A stretch of DNA of 64,000 bases from CBDFKJ01 sp965248805. GTDB taxonomy: Bacteria; Pseudomonadota; Alphaproteobacteria; UBA6615. The DNA is taken from the NCBI GenBank assembly GCA_965248805.1, contig CBDFKJ010000009.1, forward strand, positions 930,001-994,000. Reading direction: 5' to 3'. Shown piece by piece: positions 38,773 through 47,828 of this stretch. The notes beneath the pieces are model-generated. The model searched no databases, was not told the DNA's origin, and saw only the letters and a list, made by a program, of their open reading frames with translations. Position numbers and translations under genes: made by a program. Numbering within the stretch: position 1 is the stretch's first letter; the number at the start of each line of letters is the position of its first letter.

Positions 38773-40578
38773 CTAGAGCGAAAAGACGTACAACGCGTTG
38801 CCGACACCTAGCTGATCGGCCAACGGTCCGCCGTTGCCGCCGGCGACGATCGCGACGTACTGCGTGCCGCTGACCGCAAAGGCGACCGGCGCCGCCTTGA
38901 TCACGATGCCGGTATGGAACCGCCACAGCTCCTGTAGCGTTTCGTCATGATGCGCGGTGACCGCGCCATCATCGTTGCCGGTGAACACGAGGCCGCCAGC
39001 CGTCGCCAAGACGCCTGCCCGGTTGGGGTGCGTCTGGCGATGGCGGGCAATCACCTTGCCCGTGGTCACATCGATCGCGGCCAGAAGACCGTGCGGATCG
39101 TAATGCTCGATCTGGTCCCAAGCTGCATCCTTGTGTCCGAACAGGCCGCCGTCAGCATCACGGTCGATGCCGCCGTCGGGGCCCAAGGAGATGGAGCCCT
39201 GAACTTCCAGAAGGAAGCAGCCGTCCTGCCCGCCGGCGTAGGCAATCCCCGTGTCCGGGTTGTAGGCCTGCGGCTGCCAGCGCACGCCGCCGACGAAGTC
39301 GGGGCAGGCGGGCTGGTTGTTCATGCCCTCGCCGCGCAAGTAGCGCGTCTCGGGAATGTAGGTCTGGAGAGCCATGTTCGGATCGTACTCGACCGGCTTG
39401 CCGGTCTTCGGATCGATCCCCGCCGTCCAGTTCACCTTATCGACGAACTGGGTGGCGCTCAGGAACTCGCCACTGGTGCGGTCGAGCTGATAGTAGAAGC
39501 CGTTGCGCGCGTAATGGACGACCATCTGCCGATCTTCACCGCCATACGGGGCGTCGATCAGTATGTGCACACCCTGCTCGTCATAGTCCCATGACTCGTT
39601 GGGCGTGTACTGGAAGTACCAATTGATATCGCCGTTATCGACATCCAGCGCGATGGCGCTATTGGTGTAGAGATTGTCGCCGGGACGGAATTCAGGGTCG
39701 AACATCGGCACCGGTTGCGCCACGCCCCAGATCGTGATCCGCTGGCCGACGTCATAGGACCCGGTGGTCCAAAGACCACCGCCGCCGGTCTTCCAGGCGT
39801 TGTGGTCGTCGGCCCAGGTCTCGCCGCCAGGATCGTTCGGACCCGGAATCATGTAGGTCCGCCAGAGCTCTTCACCGGTCTCGATATCCAACGCGGCGAT
39901 CCAGCCATTGGAGCCCGCGTCGCCCTTGCTGTTGCCAACGATGAGCTTTCCGTCGGCAGCGATCGGAGCGGCCGTGAAGCCCTCTCGGTCGATGTTAATG
40001 CCGCCACTGCCCGGCTTGCCTTCGATGCGGGCAATCTGCAGATCCCAGTTGAACTCGCCGGTGTCGCGGTTGATGGAGACCACACGACCGTCCTCGAGGT
40101 TGTGGTAGATGCTGCTTCCCCACATGGCGATGCCGCGGGAGCGGGCGCCGATGTCCCTCTCCAAGGCCGCATCGGCCGACCACAGAACCTCGCCCTGGAC
40201 GCCGGATGTGACGTCGATCTTGTAGTAGATTCCACCGCTGTCGTCGATGTACATCATGCCGTTGTCGACCAGCGGATAGTTCTGGGCGTTGGTGTTCTCC
40301 CGTCCGACCAGCGCGCTGTTCAGCGGAACGGTGTAGGCGAGCTTCAAATTCCCAACGTTGCCGCGGTTGACCTGGTTCAGCCGCGAGTAGCGGTGCGAGC
40401 TATAGTTCTGAAAGCCCATCAACCAGTTCTGGGCTTCGAGATCGGCGTTCTCGAGGCGCGACTGGCCGACCAGGCCGGTCTCAAGGTCCACCGCCATCGC
40501 CGGCAGGGCGACGGCAAGGGCGCCTCCGAGCAAAGCGCTCGTGACGGCGCCGTACAAAATGCGTGATCGTAGCTGCAT
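38773..40578 (-). CDS. PQQ-dependent dehydrogenase 3, divergent metal site
   Basis: A 601-residue quinoprotein with a signal peptide (residues 1-29). 'EFRPGDNLYTNSAIALD' and 'NESWDYDEQGV' (catalytic Asp331, second Asp333) are conserved. As in dehydrogenase 2 the vicinal cysteines are absent. The Glu metal ligand is replaced by Asp220 ('SKGDAGSNGW') and the Asn ligand by Gln288 ('WGVAQPVP'). The region 'ISLGPDGGIDRDADGGLFG' is an Asp/Gly-rich loop insertion not found in the other two. ATG at 40578 with GGGAGGA 8 bases upstream. First gene of module 3. Confidence 0.9.
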   Translation of the reverse strand: MQLRSRILYGAVTSALLGGALAVALPAMAVDLETGLVGQSRLENADLEAQNWLMGFQNYSSHRYSRLNQVNRGNVGNLKLAYTVPLNSALVGRENTNAQNYPLVDNGMMYIDDSGGIYYKIDVTSGVQGEVLWSADAALERDIGARSRGIAMWGSSIYHNLEDGRVVSINRDTGEFNWDLQIARIEGKPGSGGINIDREGFTAAPIAADGKLIVGNSKGDAGSNGWIAALDIETGEELWRTYMIPGPNDPGGETWADDHNAWKTGGGGLWTTGSYDVGQRITIWGVAQPVPMFDPEFRPGDNLYTNSAIALDVDNGDINWYFQYTPNESWDYDEQGVHILIDAPYGGEDRQMVVHYARNGFYYQLDRTSGEFLSATQFVDKVNWTAGIDPKTGKPVEYDPNMALQTYIPETRYLRGEGMNNQPACPDFVGGVRWQPQAYNPDTGIAYAGGQDGCFLLEVQGSISLGPDGGIDRDADGGLFGHKDAAWDQIEHYDPHGLLAAIDVTTGKVIARHRQTHPNRAGVLATAGGLVFTGNDDGAVTAHHDETLQELWRFHTGIVIKAAPVAFAVSGTQYVAIVAGGNGGPLADQLGVGNALYVFSL

Positions 40579-40671
40579 CACACGATCCTCCCTTCTGGTT
40601 AAGCTATCGTGCTACTTGGATAGTACTGCTGTCCTCGCATAGATCGGAGCTTCGACGGACAAATAGTGCGG

Positions 40672-40701
40672 AATTGTCCCAGGCCCCCAGCACCGTGTCA
40701 A
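40672..40701 (-). promoter_or_regulatory. Candidate promoter of PQQ dehydrogenase 3
   Basis: On the minus strand a perfect -35 TTGACA (40701-40696) is followed after 18 bases by ACAATT (40677-40672), about 95 bases before the start codon. The -10 match is only partial. Confidence 0.35.
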
Positions 40702-40952
40702 GGTGGGGACAGCCGAGCGTGACGGGCCTGGATAATGTCGCATCGGGGCGCAGAATGGCCCGATTCGAGCGCCCGCACGCGCGTGATTTAGACCGAGCGA
40801 GATAGTTAACTCACAACTCCTTTCCACATGCCCGACCCAGAGGCGGCGCGACATCACGGATGCTGGAATTCCATGGCGTTTCTCGACCGAGCCGATTGGG
40901 GCGAGCCGTGTTCGGAGCCTTGCTTCTACCTGGTGGCAGGACCTTGGCAGGC

Positions 40953-42491
40953 GTGCGATTGAACACTGCGCTTTCAAAGTTGGTCCGAATCGTGAACGCG
41001 AATGTTGTTCAACTCACCGTTGGAGTTGGGGCGGCGCTCTGGATTGCGGGCGGTTCGCCGGCATCGGCGCACGGGTTCGGCCAGCGCTTCGATCTACCCT
41101 TGCCGTTGTGGCTCTGGGTATCCGGCGCCGGCGCTTCCATCGTTCTGTCCTTCCTCGTCATGGCGGTCTTCGTACGCCGGCGGCGTGAGGGCGCGGGCTA
41201 TCCGCGACTGAACCTGCTTCGGGTGCCGGTTTTGGCCGCGCTAGCGAGCCCCGCCGTCGTCGCCGTCGTTCGTGCCCTGGGCGTCGCCGTGTTCGCGCTT
41301 ACCATCGCCACGGCTCTCTTCGGCTCGCAGAACGCCTATGCCAATTTTTCGGTGACCATGGTCTGGGTCATCTGGTGGGTCGGGTTCGCGTTCGTGTGCG
41401 CGCTGATCGGCAACATCTGGGATCTGGTCAATCCATTGCGCACGTTGTTCGCCTGGGCCGAGAGCGTCTTTGCGGCTGCGACCGGCGGACACCTGGCACG
41501 CAACTTCGCCTATCCGCCCTGGCTTGGCGTCTGGCCGGCGGTGGGTCTGTTTTCCCTCTTTGCCTGGTTGGAGCTGATCTGGGCGAATTCGGATTTCCCC
41601 AGCGCGCTGGGTCGCGCGATCGTCGGCTACAGCCTGGTCACGTGGGCCGGCATGTTCCTATGGGGCCGCGAGACTTGGCTTCGGCATGGCGAGGCATTCA
41701 CCGTTGCCTTCGGTGTGCTGGCGCGATTCGCACCGTTGGATGTGCCGCGGTCCGGCGATGGTCAGCGGCGGCTCGATCTTCGGCTGCCCGGGGCCGGCTT
41801 GCTGGCAACCGAATACGTGACCGTTTCCTACCTTGTATTCGTGCTGCTGATGCTGTCGAGCGTTACCTTCGACGGCTTCCTCGAAACGCCGTTGTATCGC
41901 GCCGGCGCCAACGCGTTCTACACTTCGCCGTCGATCACGCTCTGGCTGTTCCGAATGTCCGAATGGGGCATGCGCGAGCAGTACGTCATCAGCACGTTTG
42001 TCATGTTGCTGTTTCCAGCGGTGTTTCTGACCGCCTTCTGGCTCACGAGCTGGGCAATGGCGTGGGCGGTGCGGTGTTGGGGACGCGCTCCCGCCGGCGT
42101 GACCGCAACCAAAGCGGCCCACGCCTTCGTGCTAACGCTTGTTCCGATCGCGGTCGCCTATCATCTGGCGCACTATTTCTCGTTCCTCGTAACAACGGGC
42201 CAGTTCATGATCCCGCTGGCGTCCGACCCGTTCGGCTATGGCTGGGATTTGTTGGGCACAGGCGACTACCGCGTCTATATTGGCCTGCTCAGCCCCTATG
42301 TGTTCTGGTACGCCGCGGTGACGCTGATCATCGTCGGTCACATCATAGCCGTCTATGTCGCCCACGTCGTTGCGTTGCGCGTGTTCGAACGACAGCGGGA
42401 CGCGCTTGTCTCGCAAGTCCCGATGGTCTTGCTCATGGTGGTGTACACGATGAGCAGCCTGTGGATCCTGGCGCAGCCCATCGTCGGCTAG
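40953..42491 (+). CDS. Large multi-pass membrane protein, unknown function
   Basis: About 512 residues with some 11-12 predicted membrane segments. The mature part begins with 'AHGFGQRFDLPLPLWLWVSG', a conserved opening I recall from a family often labelled fenitrothion hydrolase in databases; that label has little support for such a hydrophobic protein. Later motifs include 'LIGNIWDLVNPLRTLF' and 'YHLAHYFSFLVTTGQFMIPL' with paired His that could bind a metal or haem. Start uncertain: GTG at 40953 or 40992, or further upstream. It is divergent from PQQ dehydrogenase 3 and may share its regulation. Confidence 0.6.
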   Translation: MRLNTALSKLVRIVNANVVQLTVGVGAALWIAGGSPASAHGFGQRFDLPLPLWLWVSGAGASIVLSFLVMAVFVRRRREGAGYPRLNLLRVPVLAALASPAVVAVVRALGVAVFALTIATALFGSQNAYANFSVTMVWVIWWVGFAFVCALIGNIWDLVNPLRTLFAWAESVFAAATGGHLARNFAYPPWLGVWPAVGLFSLFAWLELIWANSDFPSALGRAIVGYSLVTWAGMFLWGRETWLRHGEAFTVAFGVLARFAPLDVPRSGDGQRRLDLRLPGAGLLATEYVTVSYLVFVLLMLSSVTFDGFLETPLYRAGANAFYTSPSITLWLFRMSEWGMREQYVISTFVMLLFPAVFLTAFWLTSWAMAWAVRCWGRAPAGVTATKAAHAFVLTLVPIAVAYHLAHYFSFLVTTGQFMIPLASDPFGYGWDLLGTGDYRVYIGLLSPYVFWYAAVTLIIVGHIIAVYVAHVVALRVFERQRDALVSQVPMVLLMVVYTMSSLWILAQPIVG

Positions 42492-42613
42492 CCACCGTCG
42501 TTCGCCCCCGCGAACCTGCTGGCGGGCCGAGCGCCGCAAGCGCTTCGGTGGAGTGTCATCGACCTCGTCCCTCAATACACTCAGAACGAGGCCGATGAAT
42601 TTGCACGCCCCGA

Positions 42614-43192
42614 CTACGCGCGGGCTACGGAGCCGGTGATGTTGATAGCCTCGGCCATCAGTCCGTGCACCGGCGAGTATCGGCACAATTTCTTGATGGT
42701 CTGAAGCTCGTCGTCGCTTACCGATCCAGCGACTTTGACATCGTACTCGATCGTGCCCAGACACGCCTTATGCTCGTTGGGCTCCTTCACCGCGAACAGC
42801 ACGCGCGGATCGACTGTTGAGCGTACTGAGATCTCCAGCCCGGCCGTGTCGATGCCTATACGCGCGGCGTTGTAGGTGATCGAGTTAATGAGACACGCCG
42901 CCGTCGCGGCCAGCGCCATCTCGACCGGCTCCATGCGGTCGGTCGGTCCTTCGATGCCGGCGATCTCCTCGACTTCGCGCCATGCGCCGAACGGGAAGGT
43001 GTAGTGCCGTGTTGGACGGTCCACATCCTGCTCGTCCAGGCCGTAGGGGCCGACATGCACCGTGCTGCGTCCGGCTTGGCCTTCGTAGATCGCCTTGGCT
43101 TCCAGCCGCAGCCGTCCCTTGTCGGGATTTGCCTTCAGGAACGAGCGGAATTGTTCAAGCTTGTCGATGTCCTCGGAGCAGGCGGCCAGCAA
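42614..43192 (-). CDS. OsmC-family protein, 5' end altered
   Basis: OsmC/Ohr-type thiol peroxidase-related protein. It has 'STVHVGPYGLDEQDVDRPT', 'PVEMALAATAACLINSI' (first Cys) and 'IKKLCRYSPVHGLMAEAI' (second Cys), a complete fold of about 185 residues. The normal N-terminus begins just before 'SEDIDKLEQF', exactly where chemotaxis-receptor sequence starts on the other strand, so the native ATG appears to have been lost. A TTG at 43192 could replace it. Such proteins reduce organic hydroperoxides or act in sulfur chemistry. Confidence 0.75.
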   Translation of the reverse strand: MLAACSEDIDKLEQFRSFLKANPDKGRLRLEAKAIYEGQAGRSTVHVGPYGLDEQDVDRPTRHYTFPFGAWREVEEIAGIEGPTDRMEPVEMALAATAACLINSITYNAARIGIDTAGLEISVRSTVDPRVLFAVKEPNEHKACLGTIEYDVKVAGSVSDDELQTIKKLCRYSPVHGLMAEAINITGSVARA

Positions 43193-43708
43193 CGTGCAGA
43201 CGGTGGCCGCGGCGGCCGAGGAACTGTCGAGCTCGATCTCCGAGATCAGCCGCCAGGTCGGCCAGTCGGCCGAGATCGGCCGTAAGGCCGTCGACGAGGC
43301 GCGGCACACCAACGATGACGTTCAGGGCCTGGCCGACGCCGCGCAGAAGATCGGCGACGTGGTCAGCCTCATCACCGACATCGCCGGACAGACCAACCTC
43401 CTGGCGCTCAATGCCACCATCGAGGCGGCGCGCGCCGGCGACGCCGGCAAGGGCTTCGCCGTGGTCGCCTCGGAGGTCAAGTCGCTGGCGACCCAGACGG
43501 CGAAGGCGACCGAGGAAATCGCCACCCAGATCGCCGGCATGCAGGAGGCCACCACCAGCGCGGTCGAGGCGATCAAGCGGATCGGCGAGATCGACGAGAT
43601 CGCCACCTCCATCGCCTCGGCGGTGGAGCAGCAGGGCGCGGCCACGCAGGAGATCTCGCGCAACGCGCAGCAGGCCGCCGCCGGCACGCAGGAGGTCAAC
43701 GGCAACAT
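43168..43708 (+). pseudogene. Methyl-accepting chemotaxis receptor fragment
   Basis: About 180 residues of the cytoplasmic signalling domain, including the hairpin tip 'ITDIAGQTNLLALNATIEAA' and 'GKGFAVVASEVKSLA', and ending in 'AAAGTQEVNGNIGG'. Sensor, membrane and HAMP parts are missing, as is the last part of the C-terminus. It abuts the OsmC gene at its 5' end and the second IS copy at its 3' end. There is no start codon of its own. Confidence 0.85.
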
Positions 43709-45049
43709 CGGTGGACTTGATGGTCAGTTGGGCAGAGATGCCTCGCTCGCCCGGCCACGTGTTTTACGACCAGCTGCAGGAGGTGCTGGTCGATGCCGGT
43801 TTCGATGCGTTCGCCGAGGACCTGTGTGAGCCCTATTACGCGCCAGGGATCGGACGTCCGGGAATCCCACCGGGGCGTTACTTCCGGATGCACCTGGTCG
43901 GCTACTTCGAAGGCCTCGACAGTGAGCGGGCGTTGGAGTGGCGGTGCGCCGACAGCTTGTCGCTGCGTGAGTTCTTGCGCCTGGAGGCGCGCGCACGTGT
44001 GCCTGACCACTCGTCGTTGAGCACGATCCGCAGCCGGCTGCCGCACGCGGTGCATGAGGCAGTGTTCGCCTGGGTGCTGGACGTTCTTGGCGAGCACGGC
44101 CTGGTCAAGGGCGAGCGGATTGGGGTCGATGCTTCGACCATGGAGGCGAACGCGGCGCTGCGCTCGATCGTGCGCCGCGACAGCGGCGAAAGCTATCGCC
44201 AGATGCTGCAGCGCATGGCCGCCGACAGCGGGATCGAGACCGCGGCGAATGACTTGGCGCAGATGGATCGGCGGCGCAAGGGCAAGAAACTCTCCAATGC
44301 GGACTGGGTCTCGACGCGGAGGCCAAAATCGCCAGGATGAAGGACGGCACGACGCATCTGGCCTACAAGCCCGAACACGCGGTCGACCTCGACACCGGGG
44401 CGGTGATCGCGGCCGAGCTGTATCCGGCCGATCAGGGCGACACGACCACCCTGCCGACAACGTTGACGTCAGCCGAGGCCAAGCTGGCGGCTGTGGGCGC
44501 AGCGCCGACGGCCGACGAACCGGCGGAGCTGGTGACCGACAAAGGCTACTTCGGCCGCGAGGTGCTGAAGTCCCTTGCCGACGGCGCCTGGACGACCCGC
44601 ATCGCCGAACCGAAGGGCAAGGGGCTCTCGCGCTGGCACGGCGACGACGCCGCTCGGCGGGCCGTTTACAACAACCGCAACCGATTGCTGTCGGGCGTGG
44701 CGAAGGCCGCGTTCAAACTCCGCGCCGAAGTGGTCGAGCGGGGCTTCGCCCAGGTCCTCGATCGCGGCGGCATGCGCCGCACTTGGCTGCGCGGGCGCGA
44801 GAACATCAGCAAGCGCTATCTGATCCACGTCGCCGGACACAACCTGGGCGTCCTATTGCGCCAGTTGATCGGCGCCGGGACCCCGCGAGAGGCTGCGGCC
44901 AAGGGCTTGGCGGTCCTGCTGCTTGTCTTGCGACAGGAACAATCGCTGATCATTATCCTCGCCCTCAATAACCCCCCGGCGCCGGGTCTCGCCGCCGCCA
45001 TTGTTATCACGCCCGATGCTTCATCAACTCAGTCTTCTTCAACGGGCTG
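43709..45049 (+). mobile_element. Second IS5/IS1182-group copy, left end missing
   Basis: Related to the element at 34473-35926. The right end (CTTCTTCAACGGGCTG, ending 45049) matches that element's right repeat, but no left inverted repeat is found: receptor sequence runs to within about 12 bases of the transposase start. No target duplication. The copy is immobile. Confidence 0.75.
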
Positions 45050-45053
45050 CTAG
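43720..45053 (+). pseudogene. IS5/IS1182-group transposase, frameshifted
   Basis: Similar in sequence to the intact transposase at 34580-35899 ('MPRSPGHVFYDQLQEVL', 'GERIGVDASTMEANAAL', 'ELVTDKGYFGREVLKSL'). The frame breaks near 44310, between 'GKKLSNADWVS' and 'DAEAKIARMKDG', where about 11 bases that encode 'PTDP' in the intact copy are missing. The two halves lie in different frames, so no full transposase is made. Confidence 0.88.
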
Positions 45054-45141
45054 GCCGCGCGCAGCGGCCCTTAGGGTCGCGTCGGGGAGCCGGCGACGGT
45101 GGCGACAAGCCTCTGCCGCCGGTACGCACCCGTTCGGCGCG

Positions 45142-45753
45142 CTAGCTCCGCGCTAGTTTCAGCAGCCGATGCATCGGTCCGTCGCTGATGTCCAGCGCGT
45201 CGAGGTGGGCGACCAAGTCCGCCAGGTAATCGACGCAGCGTCCGCGGGCGCCGACACCCTGGCGCACCAGCGACGCGGTTTCGCTCAGGCTCAGCCCGCC
45301 GGCATATTGCGGATGGTGCGGATCGGCGACGAAGGTCCGGGCGTCGATGCGCGCGCTTGCGGTGCGTGCGCGCACGGCGTGCGGCTCGTACACGCCGGAG
45401 ACCATCTCGCGCGACCACAGGTAGTCGATGACGGGCGCCACGTCCGCCGGCGCGACACGATAGATCACGCCGGTACACGATCCGCCGGGGGCCAGACCCA
45501 ACACCAGCCCCGGACGCTGTGCGGTGCCCCGATAGTGGTGCGAGTAGATGCAAAAACGCCGATGCAAGCCATGGATGCGCGCCGGGCGGCGGTCGGCATA
45601 GGGAAAGTCCGGGTTCCACATCAACGATCCGTAGGCGAACACCCAGAATTCGCGCCCGCTCCGCGCCGCTGCGAGTAGCGCTCGCTTGTGCTCCGGCTTG
45701 ACCACTTCGCTGGCGGCGGTGGTCGGCTCGAAGGGTACGAAAGTCGGCGGCAT
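45142..45753 (-). CDS. chaC: Gamma-glutamylcyclotransferase, ChaC family
   Basis: A 203-residue ChaC-type enzyme that cleaves glutathione to 5-oxoproline and Cys-Gly. The substrate-binding loop 'FWVFAYGSLMWNPDF' and 'RIHGLHRRFCIYSHHYRGT' are diagnostic, and the catalytic Glu is in 'YLWSREMVSGVYEPH'. The ATG at 45753 was chosen; the frame further upstream reads through the divergent DUF2125 gene. Lies at the edge of the conserved core block. Confidence 0.88.
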   Translation of the reverse strand: MPPTFVPFEPTTAASEVVKPEHKRALLAAARSGREFWVFAYGSLMWNPDFPYADRRPARIHGLHRRFCIYSHHYRGTAQRPGLVLGLAPGGSCTGVIYRVAPADVAPVIDYLWSREMVSGVYEPHAVRARTASARIDARTFVADPHHPQYAGGLSLSETASLVRQGVGARGRCVDYLADLVAHLDALDISDGPMHRLLKLARS

Positions 45754-45862
45754 CGCCGGCCAGACTGGGGATTCGGTGCCGCGATTGCAAGACGGGTGCT
45801 TGCCATGGGGAGGGACTGGGCTCACTGTCTGCGCCGAACGCCCGGGTAGATGGTTGCGCGAG

Positions 45863-46906
45863 ATGATGCGGCGGTTGGGCTTCGCCTGCTTGGCACTGCT
45901 GGGGCTTGTCGCGGCCGGCGGCTCGGCGGCTTGGTACACCTTCGCAGGCGTCGTCGAAGAGAACGTCGATCTGTGGATCGCGCGCCAACGCGCCGGCGGG
46001 ATCGACATGGCCTATGACGCCGTCGCGGTGTCGGGCTATCCGACGGTATGGAATGTCCAGGTGAAGCAGCCGCGGGCCGCGACGGCCGCGCGGCGATCGC
46101 CGCCGTGGCGCTGGCGAGGTCCGGACATGGTCGTCGGGTTCGCCGCCTGGGCGCCGCGCGATTTTTCCGTCGATGCCACCGGCGACCACGAGATCATCGT
46201 CGGCTCGCCGCTCGGCGAGGCGGTGGTCATGGTGTCGGCGGCATCGGCCACCGCCGACATCACCATCGGCGCGGATGGCGGACCAGACCTGATCGAGATC
46301 GCGGTCGCCGAGCTGGCTTTGGACAGTCCGGACCTGCCGCTCGGCCTGGCCGCCGGTGCGGCCGTGCTGTCGGCGCGGCGCCATCCGGTTGTCGGCGCGT
46401 CCGCGGACCAGCCGAGTATGACCCTGGTATTCGATGGGCGCGACGTCGCGCTGCCCGAACTGCTGGACGGGCCGTTGGGCCGCGACATCGCGCGGGCCGA
46501 TGCGGAGGCGCGGGTGCTCGGCGTCATTCCTCCCGGTCCTCCGGAGCTGGCGATGGCATCGTGGCGCGATGCCGGCGGATCGCTGAGAGTGCAGGACCTG
46601 CAACTGCGCTGGGGGCCGATCGAGATGGCGGCCCAGGGTACAGTGGTGCTGGACGACGCGTTGCAGCCGCAAGGCACGTTCACGGCTCAGGTTCGCGGGC
46701 TGATCGAGGCCGTCGGCGCCTTCGAGCGATCCGGCGCCATCGACGCGAGCGAGGCCGCGGCGGCGCGTTTGTTGTTCACCGCCCTGAGCCGGCCGGGCGA
46801 GGATGGCGGAACGGTGATAGTGCTGCCCGCGGTGGTCAAGGATCAGCAGCTGTTTTTCGGCCCGCTGCCTGTGATGCCGATTCCCTGGATTCGCTGGGCT
46901 CGGTAG
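45863..46906 (+). CDS. DUF2125 family protein
   Basis: A 347-residue protein with an N-terminal membrane anchor or signal ('LGFACLALLGLVAAGGSAAW') and the DUF2125 pattern: 'ITMAYDAVAVSGYP'-like start of the periplasmic region, repeated beta strands and a final 'FFGPLPVMPIPWIRW'. The family is confined largely to Alphaproteobacteria and has no known function. In this lineage it lies between ChaC and TyrA. Its last 71 bases overlap the 3' end of tyrA on the other strand. Confidence 0.85.
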   Translation: MMRRLGFACLALLGLVAAGGSAAWYTFAGVVEENVDLWIARQRAGGIDMAYDAVAVSGYPTVWNVQVKQPRAATAARRSPPWRWRGPDMVVGFAAWAPRDFSVDATGDHEIIVGSPLGEAVVMVSAASATADITIGADGGPDLIEIAVAELALDSPDLPLGLAAGAAVLSARRHPVVGASADQPSMTLVFDGRDVALPELLDGPLGRDIARADAEARVLGVIPPGPPELAMASWRDAGGSLRVQDLQLRWGPIEMAAQGTVVLDDALQPQGTFTAQVRGLIEAVGAFERSGAIDASEAAAARLLFTALSRPGEDGGTVIVLPAVVKDQQLFFGPLPVMPIPWIRWAR

Positions 46907-47828
46907 CGCGGAACGTGCCCGCCTGGCCGGCCTCGACGATGCCGCGGCGGATCGCGCGTGTGCGCGTGAACCACGCTTCCAGCGCCTCGGCATCCCCCCA
47001 TCGGATGGCGCGTTGCAGCGCCGTCAGATCCTCGGTGAACCGGCCCAGCATCTCCAGCACCGCCTCCTGATTGTGCATGAAGACATCCCGCCACATGGTG
47101 GGATCGGATGCGGCTATGCGGGTGAAATCGCGAAAGCCGCCGGCCGAAAACTTGACCACCTCGGCCGTCTCGACGAGGGCTTCGTCCGCCCGCAGCTGTC
47201 CCTCCAAGGCACTGGCGGTGCCGACGATGGTATAGGCGATGAGATGCGGCAGGTGGCTGGTGATGGCCAATACCTTGTCATGATGGGCGGCATCCATGAC
47301 CTCGACCTTCGAGCCCGCGCACGCCCACATGTCGTGGACCCGCTCAAGGGCGAGCGGGTCGACATCGCGCGCCGGCGTCAGGATGCACCAGCGACCCTCG
47401 AACAACTCGGCGAAGCCGGCCTCCGGGCCGGACTGTTCGGTGCCGGCGACCGGGTGTCCGGGCACCAGATGGACGCCCGCCGGCAGCAGCGGCGACAGAT
47501 CACGCAGCACGCTTTCCTTGACCGAGCCGACATCGCTGACGATGGCGCCGGGCTTGAGATTTATCGCCGCCGCCTTGATCACCGGCAGGTAGGCGCTGAG
47601 CGGCGTGCACAGGACCACCAGATCGGCATAGACGACGCAGTCCGCGGGATCGGCGTGCACGGTGTCGACGAGGCCGAGTGAGATGGCTGCGCGTCGCGTG
47701 GCGTCCGACTGGGCGCAGCCGGCGATGGTTTTGGCCAGATCCTCCCGGCGCAGGACGCGCGCGAGCGAGGATCCAATCAGCCCCAGGCCGATCAACGCCA
47801 CCTTATCGAAAATAACGGTGTCGATCAT
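46836..47828 (-). CDS. tyrA: Prephenate/arogenate dehydrogenase
   Basis: A 330-residue TyrA-type dehydrogenase that makes 4-hydroxyphenylpyruvate or tyrosine with NAD(P)+. The Rossmann motif 'VALIGLGLIGSSLARVLRR' opens the protein. 'HLVPGHPVAGTEQSGPEAG' (with the catalytic His) and 'SHLPHLIAYTIVG' are conserved. The C-terminus extends about 25 residues past the usual end. Its start overlaps the hisC stop by 4 bases (ATGA). Confidence 0.93.
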   Translation of the reverse strand: MIDTVIFDKVALIGLGLIGSSLARVLRREDLAKTIAGCAQSDATRRAAISLGLVDTVHADPADCVVYADLVVLCTPLSAYLPVIKAAAINLKPGAIVSDVGSVKESVLRDLSPLLPAGVHLVPGHPVAGTEQSGPEAGFAELFEGRWCILTPARDVDPLALERVHDMWACAGSKVEVMDAAHHDKVLAITSHLPHLIAYTIVGTASALEGQLRADEALVETAEVVKFSAGGFRDFTRIAASDPTMWRDVFMHNQEAVLEMLGRFTEDLTALQRAIRWGDAEALEAWFTRTRAIRRGIVEAGQAGTFRATEPSESRESASQAAGRKTAADP

